A stretch of DNA of 11,486 nt from Bacillota bacterium (GCA_023441905.1 JAEZNC010000231.1:1-11486); one strand, 5' to 3'. Shown: positions 1-6,231, numbered from the stretch's first letter. Numbers and translations: made by a program. The notes: generated from the sequence alone by a model not told the origin.

Positions 1-1
1 T

Positions 2-463
2 TTCTTCCTCGATTTCACGGTGGATGAATCGTGCGGCAAATGCCCCCCGTGCCGTATCGGCACGAAGCGCATGCTCGAGATCCTCGAGCGCATCGTATCA
101 GGCCGCGGTGAAGACGGCGATATTGAAAAGCTTGAACAGCTCGGCGAAAATATCAAGAACGCAGCGCTCTGCGGCCTCGGCAAAACGGCCCCGAACCCCG
201 TGCTCTCAACGATTAAGTATTTCCGCGACGAGTATGAAGCGCACATATACGATAAAAAGTGCCCCGCGGGTCACTGCAAGGCTCTGCTCAACTACATCAT
301 CGATAAATCAAAGTGCATCGGCTGCAGCGCCTGCGCGAAGGTCTGCCCCACCGGCGCAATTACCGGCAAGATCAAAGAGCCGTTTGAGATCGATCTGAGC
401 AAGTGCATCAAGTGCGGCGCATGCATAACCAAGTGCAAGTTCGGCGCAATCGAGAAGAAATAA
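2..463 (+). CDS. hydB: HydB/NuoF-like subunit of NAD(P)-linked [FeFe] hydrogenase, C-terminal part
   Basis: This is the 3' end of a flavin/NAD(H)-binding subunit of a soluble multimeric [FeFe] hydrogenase; the reading frame is open to the window edge, so the FMN/NAD domain lies upstream. The visible 153 residues begin inside the iron-sulfur domain typical of NuoF: a SCGKCPPCR motif with Cys11, Cys14 and Cys17, and a fourth Cys near residue 57, would bind one [4Fe-4S] cluster. A ferredoxin domain follows at about residues 98-150 with two CxxCxxCxxxC motifs for two more [4Fe-4S] clusters. This extra C-terminal ferredoxin domain is usual for HydB/HndC and absent from classical complex I NuoF. 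A GTG at 20 could be called as a start, but homologous sequence continues upstream of it, so the gene is partial. Its stop lies 18 bases before hydA, which fits one operon. In this family the subunit passes electrons between NAD(P)H and the HydA clusters. Confidence 0.92.
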   Translation, partial: FFLDFTVDESCGKCPPCRIGTKRMLEILERIVSGRGEDGDIEKLEQLGENIKNAALCGLGKTAPNPVLSTIKYFRDEYEAHIYDKKCPAGHCKALLNYIIDKSKCIGCSACAKVCPTGAITGKIKEPFEIDLSKCIKCGACITKCKFGAIEKK

Positions 464-481
464 GAAAGGAGCAGACAGGTT

Positions 482-2221
482 ATGATATCTTTAACGATAG
501 ATGGAGTCAAAGTGGAAGTTCCGGATAACACTTCGGTTCTCGAAGCGGCCAGGGCTGCCAGCATTAAAATACCCACGCTTTGCTATTTGAAAGGCATAAA
601 CGCCATCGGCGCCTGCCGTATGTGTCTCGTCGAAATGATTGAAGGAGGCCGCGGCCTTCAGGCGGCCTGCGTGCTGCCCGCTGCCAACGGTATGGTGATT
701 TCCACGAAATCCAAAGCGGTGCAAGAAGCGCGCCGTGTGAACTTAGAGCTGATTCTCTCCAACCACGACAAACGCTGCCTCTCCTGCGTGAGAAACCGCA
801 GCTGCGAGCTGCAGCAGCTTTGCGAAGAGCTCAACGTGCAAGGCGTGCCGTATGAAGGCCAGACCTTCGACCGTCCGCTCGATATGGGCTCCCCGTCGGT
901 CGTCAGAGACCCCAACAAATGCATACTGTGCCGCCGCTGCGTGGCAGTTTGCGGTAATGTTCAGAAAATAGGCGCAGTGGGCGCAACGGAGCGCGGCTTC
1001 CGCACCATGGTGGAGCCCGTGTTCGGCAAATCCTTAAAGGATGTGCCGTGTGTCAACTGCGGACAATGCATCACGGCCTGCCCGGTGGGTGCGCTGACCG
1101 AAAAGAGTGAGATTCAGAACGTATGGGACGCGATCAACGACCCCAAAAAGCATGTGGTTGTGCAGACGGCTCCCGCCGTGCGTTTCGGCCTCGGCGAAGA
1201 GTTCGGCATACCGGTGGGCACCAGCGTGACCGGCAAAATGGCCACAGCACTGCGCCGCATCGGCTTTGATAAAACGTTCGACGTTGATTTCAGCGCTGAC
1301 TTAACCATTATGGAAGAAGGCACTGAACTGATCGGCCGCATTAAGAACGGCGGCAAGCTGCCGATGATCACATCGTGCAGCCCGGGCTGGATCAAATACT
1401 GCGAGCATTTCTTCCCGGATTTCCTCGAAAACCTCTCGACATGCAAATCGCCCCATCAGATGGGTGGCGCGGTGATCAAGAGCTATTATGCGCAGAAGAT
1501 GGGCATCGACCCGAAAGACATCTATGTGGTCTCGATTATGCCGTGCACCGCGAAGAAGTTTGAGAAGGAACGCGATGAGATGGCCGTGAACGGTCTACGA
1601 GATGTGGATGCCGTGCTGACCACGCGTGAGCTGGCCCGCATGATCAAGCAGGCTAATATCGACTTTAAAAACCTGCCCGACACCGATTTCGACCGTGTAC
1701 TCGGCGAATCCACCGGCGCGGCGGTTATCTTCGGCGCCACCGGCGGCGTGATGGAAGCGGCACTGCGCACAGTGGCCGATATCCTCTCCGGTCAGGACCT
1801 GAAGGACATCGACTATGAATGCGTACGCGGCATTGACGGCGTCAAGGAAGCCACAATCAGCATTGGCGGCATGGACATCAAGGTCGCGGTTGCGAGCGGT
1901 ACAGGCAACGCCAAGAAGCTGCTTGAAGCCGTGCGCAAAGGCGAAAAGGAATACCACTTCATCGAAGTGATGGGCTGCCCCGGCGGCTGCGTAACGGGCG
2001 GCGGACAGCCGATCGTCTCCGCGCAGGATAAGCTCAGCGTCAATCCGTATGTGCTGCGCGCCAAGGCCACATATGCAGAAGATGCGGAGAAACCCAAGAG
2101 AAAGTCGCACGAGAACGAAGAAGTGCAGCTGCTTTATAAGGAGTTCCTCGGCGAACCCAACGGCCACAAGGCCCACGAACTGCTCCACACGCACTACCAC
2201 GCGAGACCGAAATACCAGTAA
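482..2221 (+). CDS. hydA: [FeFe] hydrogenase catalytic subunit HydA/HndD
   Basis: Catalytic subunit (579 aa) that interconverts protons plus electrons with H2 in the cytoplasm. Domains in order: a [2Fe-2S] domain (Cys34, Cys45, Cys48, Cys63); a His-Cys cluster motif (His95, Cys99, Cys102, Cys108); two [4Fe-4S] ferredoxin motifs (Cys147/150/153/157 and Cys190/193/196/200); and the H-cluster domain with motifs L1 TSCSPGW (from 297), L2 MPCTAKK (from 353) and L3 with Cys499 and Cys503. A small-subunit-like tail follows (about 545-579), ending in a His-rich stretch. This order is that of HydA in trimeric HydABC/HndABCD enzymes, many of which are electron-bifurcating; bifurcation here is inferred. 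L1 has Ser where the textbook motif has a second Cys. The ATG is preceded by AAAGGAG at 465-471, ten bases upstream. The gene follows hydB in the same operon and ends at a strong terminator. Confidence 0.97.
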   Translation: MISLTIDGVKVEVPDNTSVLEAARAASIKIPTLCYLKGINAIGACRMCLVEMIEGGRGLQAACVLPAANGMVISTKSKAVQEARRVNLELILSNHDKRCLSCVRNRSCELQQLCEELNVQGVPYEGQTFDRPLDMGSPSVVRDPNKCILCRRCVAVCGNVQKIGAVGATERGFRTMVEPVFGKSLKDVPCVNCGQCITACPVGALTEKSEIQNVWDAINDPKKHVVVQTAPAVRFGLGEEFGIPVGTSVTGKMATALRRIGFDKTFDVDFSADLTIMEEGTELIGRIKNGGKLPMITSCSPGWIKYCEHFFPDFLENLSTCKSPHQMGGAVIKSYYAQKMGIDPKDIYVVSIMPCTAKKFEKERDEMAVNGLRDVDAVLTTRELARMIKQANIDFKNLPDTDFDRVLGESTGAAVIFGATGGVMEAALRTVADILSGQDLKDIDYECVRGIDGVKEATISIGGMDIKVAVASGTGNAKKLLEAVRKGEKEYHFIEVMGCPGGCVTGGGQPIVSAQDKLSVNPYVLRAKATYAEDAEKPKRKSHENEEVQLLYKEFLGEPNGHKAHELLHTHYHARPKYQ

Positions 2222-2232
2222 GTGATACAACG

Positions 2233-2261
2233 AGGCCCCGGAACATCCGGGGCCTTTTTTT
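2233..2261 (+). terminator. Intrinsic terminator after hydA
   Basis: GGCCCCGG (2234-2241) pairs perfectly with CCGGGGCC (2247-2254) around a five-base loop, and a run of seven T follows. It begins 12 bases after the hydA stop and closes the hydrogenase operon. Confidence 0.93.
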
Positions 2262-2306
2262 ACACTATTACTTATGGTATCATTTTGCTGATATAGTGGC
2301 GGGTTT

Positions 2307-2776
2307 ATGAAGGCAGACAATTTGATAACAAAAATTCAGGATGATGAACTGTCCGAAGCGCTCAGCCTCGTTTGGAACGTTTTTCTGGGGTTCGAAGCGC
2401 CTGAGTATTGCAATGAAGGCGTCGCTGAATTCAAGCGCTATATCGAACTTGACGCGATGCGCGAGAAGCTTGACAAGGGCGAGCTGAAAATGTGGGTGTG
2501 CAAAAATGAAGGCCGCGTCACCGGCGTCATTGCGCTGCGTCCCCCTGCCATATCAGCCTGCTGTTTGTGGACAGGAATTATCACCATAAAGGCATTGCAC
2601 GGGCGCTGTTTGAGCATGTACTGGGCATTGCGAAAGCAGAAGGTATGCACAAAGAAATGACTGTGTTTTCTTCTCCGTATGCCGCCGGGTATTACCGCCG
2701 CATGGGCTTTGCCGATACGGATACGGAGCAGACCGTGAACGGGATAAGATTTTTCCCGATGAAAAGAAGCATTTGA
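2307..2776 (+). pseudogene. GNAT-family N-acetyltransferase, frameshifted
   Basis: A GCN5-related acetyltransferase would transfer an acetyl group from acetyl-CoA to an amine; the substrate cannot be told. The first part, from ATG 2307, reads in one frame through the conserved strand ending GVIALRPP. The rest of the fold, with HISLLFVDRNYHHKGIARAL (acetyl-CoA loop, a variant of R/Q-x-x-G-x-G/A) and the late YYRRMGF motif, reads in another frame to the stop at 2774-2776. The break is at or near a run of five C (2541-2545); one more C would restore a continuous protein of about 156 residues, normal for the family. It could be a real loss-of-function deletion or a homopolymer sequencing error. 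The start has only a weak ribosome site (GGCGGG, three bases away). Repeat copy 1 begins three bases after the stop. Confidence 0.78.
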
Positions 2777-2779
2777 ATA

Positions 2780-2827
2780 AAGCCTTGCCCTTCGAGGGGA
2801 AGGTGGCGCGTTGCGTCGGATGAGGTG
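2780..2827 (-). repeat. Palindromic repeat copy 1, type I
   Basis: Read on the minus strand it runs from CACCTCATCC to AAGGCTT with an inner imperfect hairpin (CCTTCCCCTCG then AAGGGCAAGG). It is the most diverged type I copy. It starts directly after the broken GNAT gene. Its outer end on the plus strand is GATGAGGTG. Confidence 0.85.
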
Positions 2828-2853
2828 GTAAAATGGCTTTTTTCTTTCTAAGA

Positions 2854-2904
2854 CACCTCATCAGCCGCCTTGCGGCGGCAGCTTCTCCTCAAGGAGAAGC
2901 CTTT
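2854..2904 (+). repeat. Palindromic repeat copy 2, type II
   Basis: Starts CACCTCATC and holds two perfect hairpins: GCCGCC (2864-2869) with GGCGGC (2874-2879), and GCTTCTCCT (2881-2889) with AGGAGAAGC (2892-2900). It differs from copy 3 at only three of 52 positions and lies exactly 400 bases before it in the same orientation. The stop codon and last few codons of the DUF559 gene lie inside its second hairpin. Confidence 0.92.
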
Positions 2905-3248
2905 CGAATAAAACCGTCAATATCTGCGCATACGCTATCAAACTGTTTGCTAATATCCGCATTGGAGTACCGTTTGACTGTCAATCCAAGATTGTGCAAG
3001 TATTCATCTCGCTCTACATCTGCTGCAAGACCTTTTTCATCATAATGCTGCGAACCGTCAATCTCAATCACCAATTTTGCAGACGCACAATAGAAATCAA
3101 CAATATAATTCCCAATTATCTTCTGACGTTTCACGGTAACTGGAAGACTCTTCAGGTAATCGTACCAGAGGTGCCGCTCTTCTTTGGTCATTTCATTGCG
3201 TAGCTTTCTTGAAAAGCCGTTTAGTAACGGATTGTGAGTATCATTCAT
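2889..3248 (-). CDS. DUF559 (Vsr-like, PD-(D/E)XK) endonuclease-domain protein
   Basis: A 119-residue single-domain protein matching DUF559, a family placed with very-short-patch-repair-like PD-(D/E)XK nucleases. Visible family features: KEERHLWYDYLK near the N-terminus (22-33), then RQKIIGNYIVDFYC (41-54) with Asp51 and VIEIDGSQHYD (60-70) with Glu62 and Asp64, the likely metal-binding core, and a C-terminal part with LGLTVKRYSNADI. Function is unproven for the family; DNA cleavage or nicking is inferred. There is no membrane segment or second domain. Translation signals come from the surrounding repeats: GAGGTG in copy 3 sits five bases before the ATG, and the TGA lies in the hairpin loop region of copy 2, so the last residues (KASP) are repeat-encoded. 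G+C is roughly 32-42% in sampled lines against 58% in hydA, suggesting recent arrival. No own promoter is evident. Confidence 0.87.
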   Translation of the reverse strand: MNDTHNPLLNGFSRKLRNEMTKEERHLWYDYLKSLPVTVKRQKIIGNYIVDFYCASAKLVIEIDGSQHYDEKGLAADVERDEYLHNLGLTVKRYSNADISKQFDSVCADIDGFIRKASP

Positions 3249-3253
3249 TTTGA

Positions 3254-3259
3254 CACCTC
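3254..3259 (-). promoter_or_regulatory. Repeat-borne ribosome binding site of the DUF559 gene
   Basis: On the minus strand GAGGTG, complementary to CACCUC near the 16S rRNA 3' end, precedes the ATG by five bases (TCAAA). The six bases are the terminal motif of repeat copy 3, so the repeat itself supplies the translation signal. Confidence 0.75.
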
Positions 3260-3304
3260 ATCAGCCGCCTACCGGCGGCAGCTTCTCTTCAAGGAGAAGC
3301 CTTT
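3254..3304 (+). repeat. Palindromic repeat copy 3, type II
   Basis: Near-identical to copy 2. Hairpins: GCCGCC (3264-3269) with GGCGGC (3274-3279), loop TACC instead of TTGC; and GCTTCTCTT (3281-3289) with AGGAGAAGC (3292-3300), where one pair is G-U. It lies five bases upstream of the DUF559 start codon. Copies 3 and 4 together form a 102-base unit with CACCTCAT/ATGAGGTG ends. Confidence 0.92.
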
Positions 3305-3307
3305 CTT

Positions 3308-3355
3308 AAGCCTTCCCCTCCGAGGGGAAGGTGGCGCGCCGTAACGGATGAGGTG
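3308..3355 (-). repeat. Palindromic repeat copy 4, type I
   Basis: Type I consensus on the minus strand: CACCTCATCCGTTACGG, then GGCGCGCC (self-complementary), then a hairpin of CCTTCCCC and GGGGAAGG (plus-strand arms 3311-3318 and 3324-3331). Only three bases separate it from copy 3. Confidence 0.92.
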
Positions 3356-3382
3356 TTGAAACAGTTGTTAGCTTTTTTAAGA

Positions 3383-3406
3383 CACCTCATCAGCCGCCTA
3401 CCGGCG
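3383..3406 (+). repeat. Palindromic repeat copy 5, type II, truncated
   Basis: Carries CACCTCATC and the GCCGCC-TACC-GGCG hairpin, then stops and passes directly into the A8 run that is the T tract of the fprA terminator. The whole second hairpin is missing. Its TACC loop matches copy 3 rather than copy 2. Confidence 0.85.
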
Positions 3407-3442
3407 AAAAAAAACAGGAGAGTCTGGTTGTCCTCCCCTGTT
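3407..3442 (-). terminator. Intrinsic terminator after fprA
   Basis: On the minus strand AACAGGGGAG (3442-3433) pairs with CTCTCCTGTT (3422-3413) with one G-U pair, followed by an uninterrupted run of eight T from 3414 to 3407. It lies about 80 bases after the fprA stop. Nothing else recognisable sits between stop and stem apart from a small CCCGATTCGGG palindrome near 3485. Confidence 0.85.
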
Positions 3443-3520
3443 GCATTCGTTTATTGTACAATTTGTCCGTGGAACAGTCATGCCCCGATTCGGGACACGA
3501 ACGACGTTACCTACAGAACT

Positions 3521-4726
3521 TTATTCCAGCACCGAGGCCGCGACCGCGTCCGCGAGCGCGTTGAGCTCGTCCATCTGCGACGCCTTGAGCGATGATTTAA
3601 TCACAAGCGGCGGCGCGAGCAGCTCCATCTGTTTCATCGTGCCGATCAGCTTCTCCATTTCGGTGTGTGCAGCGGGTGCCCACGAGCCGTTGGCCACAAT
3701 GGCCACCTTGCGCCCTCTTAAATTCAGCACCGCCATCTCTCTTAATAGCGATTCCATCCCAAAATACAGCCCCGCATTATAAGTCGGTGCCGCGAAGATG
3801 AGATGACTGTATTTAAAAGCGTCCGAAATGATATACGACGCATGCGTTTTGGACACATCATACACGCGCATATCCTGCACACCCTTTTCCGCGAGCCGGT
3901 TCGCAATGGCATCAGCCGCGTTGGCGGTGTTGCCGTACATCGAGGCATACGCAATCACCACGCCCCTTTTCTCGGGCTCGTAGCGGCTCCATTTGTCGTA
4001 CTTTTCAAAGAAATAGCCGATATCTTTGCGCCAGACCGGGCCGTGCAGCGGGCAGATCATTTTGATATCGGTGCCATCCAGCTTTTTGAAAAGCATCTGA
4101 ACCTGAGCGCCGTAACGGCCGACGATGTTCGTGTAATAGCGGCGCGCCTCATCGAGAAAATGGCCTTCAAAGTCGTACTCGTCGCTGAAAACGCTGCCCG
4201 ACAACGCGCCGAACGTGCCGAAGGCGTCCGCGGCAAACAATATACCCTTTGTGAGTTCATACGAAACCATCACCTCGGGCCAGTGCACCATGGGCGCGAA
4301 AACAAAGCGCAGCGTGTGGCTTCCGATGCTTAGCGTATCGCCGTCCTTTACCTCGTGCAGCCGCGTCTCGATATCAAAATCGTAAAACTGGCGGATCATA
4401 TTGAACGTCTTTGAATTGCCGACAATCTTCAGGTTCGGATAGCGGTACATAAGCTCTTCAATGAACGCGCAGTGATCCGGCTCCATATGGTTGATGACGA
4501 GATAATCGATGGCGCGCCCGCTGAGCACGTACGTGAGGTTCTCGAGGAACTGTTGCGTGATCGCCGAGTCCACGGTGTCCATCAGCGTAACCTTCTCGTC
4601 CATGATCAGGTATGAGTTGTAGCAGACGCCATTCGGCAGCGGAAACATATTTTCAAACAACGCGAGCCGCCTGTCGTTGCCGCCCACCCAAAATATCTGC
4701 GGTGCGATTTGCTGTGTGATGTGCAT
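3521..4726 (-). CDS. fprA: A-type flavodiiron protein (FprA), oxygen/nitric oxide reductase
   Basis: Cytoplasmic enzyme of 401 residues that reduces O2 to water and/or NO to N2O, protecting anaerobes. The N-terminal metallo-beta-lactamase-like domain (about 1-250) has the diiron ligands HMEPDH (His80, Glu82, Asp84, His85), His148 (MVHWPE), Asp167 (FAADAFG) and His228 (CPLHGP). The C-terminal flavodoxin domain (about 255-401) has the FMN phosphate loop YASMYGNTANA (260-270) and the later APTYNAG. There is no fused rubredoxin or flavin reductase domain, so it is the simple class A form and needs an external electron donor, usually rubredoxin; none is encoded here. The ATG is preceded by AAGGGA about seven bases upstream. 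It is transcribed alone: 329 bases separate it from thiI and a terminator follows. The hydrogenase nearby is oxygen-sensitive in this enzyme class, so the grouping is sensible though not an operon. Confidence 0.96.
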   Translation of the reverse strand: MHITQQIAPQIFWVGGNDRRLALFENMFPLPNGVCYNSYLIMDEKVTLMDTVDSAITQQFLENLTYVLSGRAIDYLVINHMEPDHCAFIEELMYRYPNLKIVGNSKTFNMIRQFYDFDIETRLHEVKDGDTLSIGSHTLRFVFAPMVHWPEVMVSYELTKGILFAADAFGTFGALSGSVFSDEYDFEGHFLDEARRYYTNIVGRYGAQVQMLFKKLDGTDIKMICPLHGPVWRKDIGYFFEKYDKWSRYEPEKRGVVIAYASMYGNTANAADAIANRLAEKGVQDMRVYDVSKTHASYIISDAFKYSHLIFAAPTYNAGLYFGMESLLREMAVLNLRGRKVAIVANGSWAPAAHTEMEKLIGTMKQMELLAPPLVIKSSLKASQMDELNALADAVAASVLE

Positions 4727-4819
4727 AAAACTTTCCCTTCTTTCAGCAGAAATATAAACATATAAAGATCAAAAGATCTTTCAGGCTGTCGATAAAGCCT
4801 TATGAGTTTCCAATCTAAG

Positions 4820-4878
4820 CCCGAAAGATAGTCAGATAACTATCTCGGGGGATGAACCGGGAGGTGGCACAAAGTGCC
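4820..4878. repeat. Pair of hairpins, probably a decayed palindromic repeat
   Basis: Hairpin one: CCCG, two unpaired A, AGATAGT (4826-4832), loop CAGATA, then ACTATCT and CGGG (4839-4849). Hairpin two: GGCAC (4866-4870), AAA, GTGCC (4874-4878), flanked by GGGAGGT and CGGAGGGAGT. The second part resembles CTCCCTC-type palindromes that I remember from clostridial genomes. About 40 bases further on, near 4918-4936, GCCGCCTTTCGGTGAC looks like a worn type II stem. Its copy-number status is unknown because there is only one copy here. Confidence 0.5.
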
Positions 4879-5029
4879 GGAGGGAGTGATCGAATTCAAG
4901 CCATTTTCTCTGTCCCCGCCGCCTTTCGGTGACAGCCCCAATCCACCCGAATGAGTAGTCGTCAGAGGGAGCCACAAAAATAGGCTTTTTTGACACTCTG
5001 ATAGACCAAAGAATCTTTTATTTTTTCCT

Positions 5030-5038
5030 ATTATACCA
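5030..5038 (-). promoter_or_regulatory. Possible extended -10 promoter box upstream of fprA
   Basis: The minus strand reads TGGTATAAT, a perfect extended -10 (TGnTATAAT), placed between the thiI stop and the repeat-rich leader. No good -35 hexamer lies at the usual distance, so this is a weak call. Confidence 0.3.
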
Positions 5039-5055
5039 GCGGCGGTAAGGCCCGT

Positions 5056-6231
5056 CTAGCCGATCATGGTGACCACATCGCCCGCAATCGCGGCCGCAAT
5101 CATCGCCTCGGAATCCAGCTTGCTTTCCGCTTCCTTGATATCGTTAAGGCGTGGCTTGGTGACCGGGTGCTTGGGTACGAACACGGTGCAGCAGTCCTCA
5201 TACGGCAGTATCGATGTATCGAAAGTGCCGTATTTTGTCGCCAGTTCGGTGATCTCGAGCTTATCCATACCAATCAGCGGGCGCAGCACGGGCATATCGG
5301 CCGCGTCGTTGGTCACAGCAAGGCTTTCGAGCGTCTGGCTTGCCACCTGGCCCACGCTCTCCCCCGTGACCAGCGCGAGGCATCGGTCCGCCACGGCGAG
5401 CCGTTCCGCAATGCGCATCATAAAGCGGCGCATCAGTATCGTTAAATACTCCTGCGGACACTTTTCATACAGCGTCATCTGTATCTCCGTAAAGCGCACC
5501 ACATGCAGCCGTATCGGCCCCGTGTAGCGCACCATGAGCTTGGCCAGATCATGCACTTTTTCCAGCGCCTTGTCGCTTGTATACGGAAAGCTCTCGAAGT
5601 GCACCGCCGAGAGCGCCACGCCGCGTTTCGCGATCATGCAGCCCGCCACCGGGCTGTCGATGCCGCCTGAAAGCAGCAGCGCCGCGCGCCCGTTGCACCC
5701 CACGGGCATGCCGCCCGGCCCCTTGAGCACGCGCGTATAGCAATATGCCTTTTCGCGTATTTCTATGTAAGCGGTGAGTTCGGGGTGCTCAAGGTTCACC
5801 TTGAGCCCCGGCACAGCATCGAGTATCACGCCGCCCGCCTCCGCCGCCATCTGCGATGATTTCATCGGGAATCGTTTATCGGCGCGTTTGGCCTCAACGC
5901 GAAATTGTACCGTTTCTTTGGCAATGCGCTGCCGTTCTTCCGCCACGAGGGCGGCCAGCGCCTGCGCAGCGGCGTCAAAATCCTGTTCAAGCCTAACACC
6001 CGGGCTGTACGAATGAATGCCGAAAACGCGCCCGAGCGCCTCGAGCGCGGCATCCATTTGCTCCTCCCTTACGTTCTCCACGTAAATGCGACTTTCTCCA
6101 CGCCGAACGAGCGCGCCTTCAATTCCGCTGAGCGCCTGCGCTACATTTTTAACGAGCGCTTTCTCAAAAAACGGTCGGTTGAGCCCTTTCAAATGAATCT
6201 CCGCGTAACGAATGATGATGATATTATCCAC
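5056..6231 (-). CDS. thiI: tRNA 4-thiouridine synthase ThiI (no rhodanese domain)
   Basis: Adenylates U8 of tRNA and, with sulfur from a cysteine desulfurase, makes 4-thiouridine; some homologues also serve thiamine synthesis. The N-terminal ferredoxin-like and THUMP domains (about 1-155) begin IIIIRYAEIHLKG. The AANH/PP-loop domain carries the ATP motif SGGIDSPVAG from about residue 188, followed by HFESFPYTSDKA and, late in the protein, CCTVFVPKHPVTKP. At about 391 residues it lacks the C-terminal rhodanese domain of the E. coli enzyme, as is usual in Bacillota. I chose the GTG at 6231 because the family starts just before IIIIRY and GGAGG lies ten bases upstream; an in-frame ATG at 6264 would add eleven unconserved residues. 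The start overlaps the desulfurase end by eight bases, so translation is probably coupled. Confidence 0.95.
   Translation of the reverse strand: MDNIIIIRYAEIHLKGLNRPFFEKALVKNVAQALSGIEGALVRRGESRIYVENVREEQMDAALEALGRVFGIHSYSPGVRLEQDFDAAAQALAALVAEERQRIAKETVQFRVEAKRADKRFPMKSSQMAAEAGGVILDAVPGLKVNLEHPELTAYIEIREKAYCYTRVLKGPGGMPVGCNGRAALLLSGGIDSPVAGCMIAKRGVALSAVHFESFPYTSDKALEKVHDLAKLMVRYTGPIRLHVVRFTEIQMTLYEKCPQEYLTILMRRFMMRIAERLAVADRCLALVTGESVGQVASQTLESLAVTNDAADMPVLRPLIGMDKLEITELATKYGTFDTSILPYEDCCTVFVPKHPVTKPRLNDIKEAESKLDSEAMIAAAIAGDVVTMIG

Larger units (their letters stand above)
2780..3406. mobile_element. Candidate repeat-DUF559 composite element
   Basis: Five palindromic repeat copies surround one small nuclease-like gene. 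Order: copy 1 (type I, minus), copy 2 (type II, plus), DUF559 gene (minus), copy 3 (type II, plus), copy 4 (type I, minus), copy 5 (type II, plus, truncated). The pairs 1-2 and 4-5 have similar 26-27 base spacers, both with a GCTTTTTT stretch and AAGA just before CACCTC, so they look like diverged duplicates of one composite unit. No transposase, integrase or target-site duplication is visible. Mobility is inferred from the layout, the lower G+C of the enclosed gene and the repeat-embedded translation signals. Confidence 0.4.
4727..5055. other. Intergenic region between thiI and fprA, with hairpins and repeat remnants
   Basis: No credible gene is present. Read toward fprA (minus strand) it may start with an extended -10 box near 5030-5038, then holds decayed palindromic repeat sequence (about 4810-4975), and ends with a small hairpin (AAAGATC 4764-4770, GATCTTT 4775-4781) some 40 bases before the fprA start. 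I see no clear terminator for thiI in it. If fprA starts at the -10 box its leader would be about 300 bases, but I do not recognise any known riboswitch. Confidence 0.6.

Noticed and set aside
1595..2320. 241-residue minus-strand open frame opposite hydA
   Set aside because: It is a shadow of the hydA coding sequence in a G+C-rich gene, with no recognisable domain or ribosome site.
2833..3045. 70-residue plus-strand frame with a repeat-borne ribosome site
   Set aside because: Most of it is antisense to the DUF559 gene, and its beginning is a translation of repeat copy 2; the composition does not look like a real protein. The translation signal itself is kept as a finding.
2780..3406. CRISPR array
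   Set aside because: The repeats are palindromic, in both orientations, of two types, with unequal spacers, one of which is a gene; no cas genes are present.
3443..3520. tRNA-like sequence between the fprA stop and its terminator
   Set aside because: A CCCGATTCGGG palindrome recalls a T-arm, but no cloverleaf with acceptor and anticodon stems can be formed.
3803..4333. 176-residue plus-strand frame opposite fprA
   Set aside because: Antisense shadow; fprA on the other strand carries every family motif.
4727..5055. Riboswitch upstream of fprA
   Set aside because: The hairpins do not match any riboswitch core that I recognise; the sequence looks more like worn palindromic repeats.
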